Positions 57,281 to 64,000 of a DNA stretch of 64,000 nucleotides are shown one piece after another. The notes under the pieces were generated by a model. That model ran no database searches. It worked only from the letters and a program-made list of their open reading frames with translations, and was not told the origin of the DNA. The stretch lies in NCBI GenBank assembly GCA_946800325.1, contig OX326961.1:7356655-7420654 (forward strand), read 5' to 3'. This DNA is from Luzula sylvatica. Taxonomy: Eukaryota; Streptophyta; Magnoliopsida; Poales; Juncaceae. How positions within the stretch are numbered: position 1 is the first letter of the stretch; each line of letters starts with the position of its first letter. The translations under genes and the position numbers were made by a program.

Positions 57281-60200
57281 AATGATCTCAAAACACGTTA
57301 TTTGAACTCCTCAAAGCGTTAAAATCTTGTTTTGAATCGAAAAACAAACTTTCTTAGTGTTTGTGAAATTTGGTGAAAAGATAGGTAGTAAAAGATACGA
57401 TACAAATGATCTAAAAATCTGTTATTTGAACTCCTCAAAGCGTTAAAATCTTGTTTTGAATCGAAAAACAAACTTTTTTAGTGTTTGTGAAATTTGGTGA
57501 AAAGTTATGTAGTAAAAGATACGATACAAATGATCTAAAAACACGTTATTTGGACTCCTCAAAGCGTTAAAATCTTGTTTTGAATCGAAAAACAAACTTT
57601 CTTAGTGTTTGTGAAATTTGGTGAAGAGTTATGTAGTGAAAGATACGATACAAATGATCTAAAAACACGTTATTTGAACTCCTCAAAGCGTTAAAATCTT
57701 GTTTTGAATCTAAAAACAAACTTTCTTAGTGTTTGTGAAATTTGGTGAAAAGTTATGTAGTAAAAGATACGATACAAATGATCTAAAAACACGTTATTTG
57801 AACTCCTCTAAGCGTTAAAATCTTGTTTTGAATCGAAAAACAAACCTTCTTAGTGTTTGTGAAATTTGGTGAAAAGTTATGTAGTAAAAGATACGATACA
57901 AATGATCTAAAAACACGTTATTTGAACTCGTCAAAGCGTTCAAATCTTGTTTTGAATCGAAAAACAAACTTTCTTAGTGTTTGTGAAATTTGGTGAAAAG
58001 TTACGTACTAAAAGATACGATACAAATGATCTCAAAACACGTTATTTGAACTCCTCAAAGCGTTAAAATCTTGTTTTGAATCGAAAAACAAAATTTCTTA
58101 GTGTTTGTGAAATTTGGTGAAAAGTTATGTAGTAAAAGATACGATACAAATGATCTAAAAACCTGTTATTTGAACTCCTCAAAGCGTTAAAATCTTGTTT
58201 TGAATCGAAAAACAAACTTTCTTAGTGTTTGTCAAATTTGGTGAAAAGTTACGTACTAAAAGATACGATACAAATGATCTAAAAACCTGTTATTTGAACT
58301 CCTCAAAGCGTTAAAATCTTGTTTTGAATCGAAAAACAAACTTTCTTAGTGTTTGTGAAATTTGGTGAAAAGTTATGTAGTAAAAGATACGATACAAATG
58401 ATCTAAAAACACGTTATTTCAACTCCTCAAAGCTTTAAAATCTTGTTTTGAATCGAAAAACAAACCTTCTTAGTGTTTGTGAAATTTGGTGAAAAGTTAT
58501 GTAGTAAAAGATACGATACAAATGATCTAAAAACACGTTATTTGAACTCCTCAAAGCGTTAAAATCTTGTTTTGAATCGAAAAACAAACTTTCTTAGTGT
58601 TTGTGAAATTTGGTGAAAAGTTATGTAGTAAAAGATACGATACAAATGATCTAAAAACCTGTTTTTTGAACTCCTCAAAGCGTTAAAATCTAGTTTTGAA
58701 TCGAAAAACAAACTTTCTTAGTGTTTGTGAAATTTGGTGAAAAGTTATGTAGTAAAAGATACGATACAAATGATCTAAAACACGTTATTTGAACTCCTCA
58801 AAGCGTTAAAATCTTGTTTTGAATCGAAAAACAAACTTTCTTAGTGTTTGTGAAATTTGGTGAAAAGTTATGTAGTAAAAGATACGATACAAATGATCTA
58901 AAAACACGTTATTTCAACTCCTCAAAGCGTTAAAATCTTGTTTTGAATCGAAAAACAAACTTTCTTAGTGTTTGTGAAATTTGGTGAAAAGTTATGTAGT
59001 AAAAGATACGATACAAATGATCTAAAAACACATTATTTGGACTCCTCAAAGCGTTAAAATCTTGTTTTGAATCGAAAAACAAACTTTCTCAGTGTTTGTG
59101 AAATTTGGTGAAAAGTTACGTAGTAAAAGATACGATACAAATGATCCCAAAACACGTTATTTGAACGCCTCAAAGCGTTAAAATCTTGTTTTGAATCGAA
59201 AAACAAATTTTCTTAGTGTTTGTGAAATTTGGTGAAAAGTTACGTACTAAAAGATACGATACAAATGATCTCAAAACACGTTATTTGAACTCCTCAAAGC
59301 GTTAAAATCTTGTATTGAATCGAAAAACAAAATTTCTTAGTGTTTGTGAAATTTGGTGAAAAGTTATGTAGTAAAAGATACGATACAAATGATCTAAAAA
59401 CCTGTTATTTGAACTCCTCAAAGCGTTAAAATCTTGTTTTGAATCGAAAAACAAACTTTCTTAGTGTTTGTCAAATTTGGTGAAAAGTTACGTACTAAAA
59501 GATACGATACAAATGATCTCAAAACACGTTATTTGAACTCCTCAAAGCGTTAAAATCTTGTTTTGAATCGAAAAACAAACTTTCTTAGTGTTTGTGAAAT
59601 TTGGTGAAAAGATATGTAGTAAAAGATACGATACAAATGATCTAAAAACCTGTTATTTGAACTCCTCAAAGCGTTAAAATCTTGTTTTGAATCGAAAAAC
59701 AAACTTTCTTAGTGTTTGTGAAATTTGGTGAAAAGTTATGTAGTAAAAGATACGATACAAATGATCTAAAAACACGTTATTTGAACTCCTCAAAGCGTTA
59801 AAATCTTGTTTTGAATCGAAAAACAAACTTTCTTAGTGTTTGTGAAATTTGGTGAAAAGTTATGTAGTAAAAGATACGATACAAATGATCAAAAAACCTG
59901 TTATTTGAACTCCTCAAAGCGTTAAAATCTTGTTTTGAATCGAAAAACAAACTTTCTTAGTGTTTGTCAAATTTGGTGAAAAGTTACGTACTAAAAGATA
60001 CGATACAAATGATCTCAAAACACGTTATTTGAACTCCTCAAAGCGTTAAAATCTTGTTTTGAATCGAAAAACAAACTTTCTTAGTGTTTGTGAAATTTGT
60101 TGAAAAGATAGGTAGTAAAAGATACGATACAAATGATCTAAAAATCTGTTATTTGAACTCCTCAAAGCGTTAAAATCTTGTTTTGAATCGAAAAACAAAC

Positions 60201-61500
60201 TTTTTTAGTGTTTGTGAAATTTGGTGAAAAGTTATGTAGTAAAAGATACGATACAAATGATCTAAAAACACGTTATTTGGACTCCTCAAAGCGTTAAAAT
60301 CTTGTTTTGAATCGAAAAACAAAGTTTCTTAGTGTTTGTGAAATTTGGTGAAAAGTTATGTAGTGAAAGATACGATACAAATGATCTAAAAACACGTTAT
60401 TTGAACTCCTCAAAGCGTTAAAATCTTGTTTTGAATCTAAAAACAAACTTTCTTAGTGTTTGTGATATTTGGTGAAAAGTTATGTAGTAAAAGATACGAT
60501 ACAAATGATCTAAAAACACGTTATTTGAACTCCTCTAAGCGTTAAAATCTTGTTTTGAATCGAAAAACAAACCTTCTTAGTGTTTGTGAAATTTGGTGAA
60601 AAGTTATGTAGTAAAAGATACGATACAAATGATCTAAAAACACGTTATTTGAACTCGTCAAAGCGTTCAAATCTTGTTTTGAATCGAAAAACAAACTTTC
60701 TTAGTGTTTGTGAAATTTGGTGAAAAGTTACGTACTAAAAGATACGATACAAATGATCTCAAAACACGTTATTTGAACTCCTCAAAGCGTTAAAATCTTG
60801 TTTTGAATCGAAAAACAAAATTTCTTAGTGTTTGTGAAATTTGGTGAAAAGTTATGTAGTAAAAGATACGATACAAATGATCTAAAAACCTGTTATTTGA
60901 ACTTCTCAAAGCGTTAAAATCTTGTTTTGAATCGAAAAACAAACTTTCTTAGTGTTTGTCAAATTTGGTGAAAAGTTACGTACTAAAAGATACGATACAA
61001 ATGATCTAAAAACCTGTTATTTGAACTCCTCAAAGCGTTAAAATCTTGTTTTGAATCGAAAAACAAACTTTCTTAGTGTTTGTGAAATTTGGTGAAAAGT
61101 TATGTAGTAAAAGATACGTTACAAATGATCTAAAAACACGTTATTTCAACTCCTCAAAGCTTTAAAATCTTGTTTTGAATCGAAAAACAAACCTTCTTAG
61201 TGTTTGTGAAATTTGGTGAAAAGTTATGTAGTAAAAGATACGATACAAATGATCTAAAAACACGTTATTTGGACTCCTCAAAGCGTTAAAATCTTGTTTT
61301 GAATCGAAAAACAAAGTTTCTTAGTGTTTGTGAAATTTGGTGAAAAGTTATGTAGTGAAAGATACGATACAAATGATCTAAAAACACGTTATTTGAACTC
61401 CTCAAAGCGTTAAAATCTTGTTTTGAATCGAAAAACAAACTTTCTTAGTGTTTGTCAAATTTGGTGAAAAGTTATGTAGTAAAAGATACGATACAAATGA
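57140..61500. repeat. Higher-order repeat B: 22 monomers, 2727 bp
   Basis: Variants recur 2727 bp apart: GATCAAAAAA at 57160/59887, ATAGGTAGTA at 57381/60108, AACTCCTCTA at 57801/60528, AGCTTTAAAA at 58431/61158 and TGATCTAAAACACG at 58771/61498. 2727 is 22 x 124 minus 1; the missing base is in TCTAAAACACG. Monomers near 61.26-61.4 kb break the match, so later rearrangement occurred. Confidence 0.88.
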
Positions 61501-64000
61501 TCTAAAACACGTTATTTGAACTCCTCAAAGCGTTAAAATCTTGTTTTGAATCGAAAAACAAACTTTCTTAGTGTTTGTGAAATTTGGTGAAAAGTTATGT
61601 AGTAAAAGATACGATACAAATGATCTAAAAACACGTTATTTCAACTCCTCAAAGCGTTAAAATCTTGTTTTGAATCGAAAAACAAACTTTCTTAGTGTTT
61701 GTGAAATTTGGTGAAAAGTTATGTAGTAAAAGATACGATACAAATGATCTAAAAACACATTATTTGGACTCCTCAAAGCGTTAAAATCTTGTTTTGAATC
61801 GAAAAACAAACTTTCTCAGTGTTTGTGAAATTTGGTGAAAAGTTATGTAGTAAAAGATACGATACAAATGATCTAAAAACCTGTTATTTGAACTTCTCAA
61901 AGCGTTAAAATCTTGTTTTGAATCGAAAAACAAACTTTCTTAGTGTTTGTCAAATTTGGTGAAAAGTTACGTACTAAAAGATACGATACAAATGATCTAA
62001 AAACCTGTTATTTGAACTCCTCAAAGCGTTAAAATCTTGTTTTGAATCGAAAAACAAACTTTCTTAGTGTTTGTGAAATTTGGTGAAAAGTTATGTAGTA
62101 AAAGATACGTTACAAATGATCTAAAAACACGTTATTTCAACTCCTCAAAGCTTTAAAATCTTGTTTTGAATCGAAAAACAAACCTTCTTAGTGTTTGTGA
62201 AATTTGGTGAAAAGTTATGTAGTAAAAGATACGATACAAATGATCTAAAAACACGTTATTTGGACTCCTCAAAGCGTTAAAATCTTGTTTTGAATCGAAA
62301 AACAAAGTTTCTTAGTGTTTGTGAAATTTGGTGAAAAGTTATGTAGTGAAAGATACGATACAAATGATCTAAAAACACGTTATTTGAACTCCTCAAAGCG
62401 TTAAAATCTTGTTTTGAATCGAAAAACAAACTTTCTTAGTGTTTGTGATATTTGGTGAAAAGTTATGTAGTAAAAGATACGATACAAATGATCTAAAAAC
62501 ACGTTATTTGAACTCCTCTAAGCGTTAAAATCTTGTTTTGAATCGAAAAACAAACCTTCTTAGTGTTTGTGAAATTTGGTGAAAAGTTATGTAGTAAAAG
62601 ATACGATACAAATGATCTAAAAACACGTTATTTGAACTCGTCAAAGCGTTCAAATCTTGTTTTGAATCGAAAAACAAACTTTCTTAGTGTTTGTGAAATT
62701 TGGTGAAAAGTTACGTACTAAAAGATACGATACAAATGATCTCAAAACACGTTATTTGAACTCCTCAAAGCGTTAAAATCTTGTTTTGAATCGAAAAACA
62801 AAATTTCTTAGTGTTTGTGAAATTTGGTGAAAAGTTATGTAGTAAAAGATACGATACAAATGATCTAAAAACCTGTTATTTGAACTTCTCAAAGCGTTAA
62901 AATCTTGTTTTGAATCGAAAAACAAACTTTCTTAGTGTTTGTCAAATTTGGTGAAAAGTTACGTACTAAAAGATACGATACAAATGATCTAAAAACCTGT
63001 TATTTGAACTCCTCAAAGCGTTAAAATCTTGTTTTGAATCGAAAAACAAACTTTCTTAGTGTTTGTGAAATTTGGTGAAAAGTTATGTAGTAAAAGATAC
63101 GTTACAAATGATCTAAAAACACGTTATTTCAACTCCTCAAAGCTTTAAAATCTTGTTTTGAATCGAAAAACAAACCTTCTTAGTGTTTGTGAAATTTGGT
63201 GAAAAGTTATGTAGTAAAAGATACGATACAAATGATCTAAAAACACGTTATTTGGACTCCTCAAAGCGTTAAAATCTTGTTTTGAATCGAAAAACAAAGT
63301 TTCTTAGTGTTTGTGAAATTTGGTGAAAAGTTATGTAGTGAAAGATACGATACAAATGATCTAAAAACACGTTATTTGAACTCCTCAAAGCGTTAAAATC
63401 TTGTTTTGAATCGAAAAACAAACTTTCTTAGTGTTTGTCAAATTTGGTGAAAAGTTATGTAGTAAAAGATACGATACAAATGATCTAAAACACGTTATTT
63501 GAACTCCTCAAAGCGTTAAAATCTTGTTTTGAATCGAAAAACAAACTTTCTTAGTGTTTGTGAAATTTGGTGAAAAGTTATGTAGTAAAAGATACGATAC
63601 AAATGATCTAAAAACACGTTATTTCAACTCCTCAAAGCGTTAAAATCTTGTTTTGAATCGAAAAACAAACTTTCTTAATGTTTGTGAAATTTGGTGAAAA
63701 GTTATGTAGTAAAAGATACGATACAAATGATCTAAAAACACATTATTTGGACTCCTCAAAGCGTTAAAATCTTGTTTTGAATCGAAAAACAAACTTTCTC
63801 AGTGTTTGTGAAATTTGGTGAAAAGTTACGTAGTAAAAGATACGATACAAATAATCCCAAAACACGTTATTTGAACGCCTCAAAGCGTTAAAATCTTGTT
63901 TTGAATCGAAAAACAAATTTTCTTAGTGTTTGTGAAATTTGGTGAAAAGTTACGTACTAAAAGATACGATACAAATGATCTCAAAACACGTTATTTGAAC
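60890..64000. repeat. Higher-order repeat C: 8 monomers, about 992 bp, with 16-monomer spacing
   Basis: ACTTCTCAAA occurs at 60901, 61892 and 62884, and AGCTTT at 61158, 62149 and 63141, spacings of 991 and 992 (8 x 124). Block B variants also reappear 1983 bp on (16 x 124 minus 1): AACTCCTCTA at 60528/62511 and TGATCTAAAACACG at 61498/63481. The 8-mer was therefore multiplied inside a block B copy. Confidence 0.88.

Larger units (their letters stand above)
51645..64000. repeat. 124-bp satellite array, 99 complete monomers plus a partial
   Basis: Monomers, phased here at GTTAAAATCTTGTTTTGAAT, are 124 bp long and AT-rich. Unit starts at 51645, 51769, 52017, 52141 and 52265 show the period. 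The last start in the window is 63887, 34 bp less than 99 x 124. That deficit equals the sum of indels seen: one 24-bp deletion near 52455, one +1 near 52268, and small deletions of 4, 4, 1, 1 and 1. The array therefore has 99 full units and 114 bp of the 100th, and continues beyond the right edge. Most differences are single substitutions. Open frames within it are by-products. A centromeric or pericentromeric role is possible but not shown. Confidence 0.97.

Noticed and set aside
51645..64000. CRISPR-like direct repeats
   Set aside because: The units are contiguous 124-bp monomers with no variable spacers, and the DNA is clearly plant nuclear.

Overview
This window looks like repeat-rich, AT-rich plant nuclear DNA, probably from a eudicot and probably pericentromeric or otherwise heterochromatic. 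The evidence is a plant-type Ty1/Copia retrotransposon, Helitron ends, many DNA transposons recognisable by terminal inverted repeats (TIRs) and target-site duplications (TSDs), a tRNA-derived retroposon, and a 12.4-kb tandem satellite. No bacterial-style operon, rRNA gene or intact conserved host gene was recognised. The species cannot be named from the sequence alone.

Layout. 1-3.6 kb: gene-like fragments ending in a Helitron-type 3' terminus. 3.7-5.9 kb: promoter-like DNA, a TG-rich microsatellite and a very GC-rich 29-bp minisatellite. 5964-11026: a complete, apparently young Copia element with identical 225-bp LTRs, a 5-bp TSD and an intact 1382-codon gag-pol frame. 11.7-13.0 kb: a Mutator-like (MULE) element carrying a possible exon. 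14-20 kb: weak minus-strand gene remnants and minisatellites. 19.9-21.3 kb: a promoter-like stretch and a CGGATA-type repeat. 22.1 kb: a second Helitron end. 25.6-28.6 kb: an unrecognised plus-strand gene candidate whose putative introns hold two hAT-type elements. 28.7-32.4 kb: a MULE with a hAT inside it. 32.4-35.0 kb: a complete non-autonomous Helitron full of internal tandem repeats. 35.5-36.8 kb: small foldback and MULE miniatures. 36.9-40.4 kb: a hAT containing a MULE. 41.2-46.2 kb: a hAT containing a MULE containing a PIF/Harbinger-like element. 47.9-49.1 kb: a short hAT and a poly-C/CA tract. 50.5 kb: a retroposed tRNA-like sequence. 51.4-51.64 kb: a long foldback. 51645-64000: a satellite with a 124-bp monomer, 99 complete copies plus a partial one, organised in higher-order repeats of 19, 22 and 8 monomers, running off the right edge.

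Only the Copia element carries a complete set of recognisable enzymes. The other transposons look non-autonomous and would need enzymes from elsewhere in the genome. The most informative signals are the nested insertions, which give a relative insertion order, and the satellite, whose indels account exactly for its higher-order periods.
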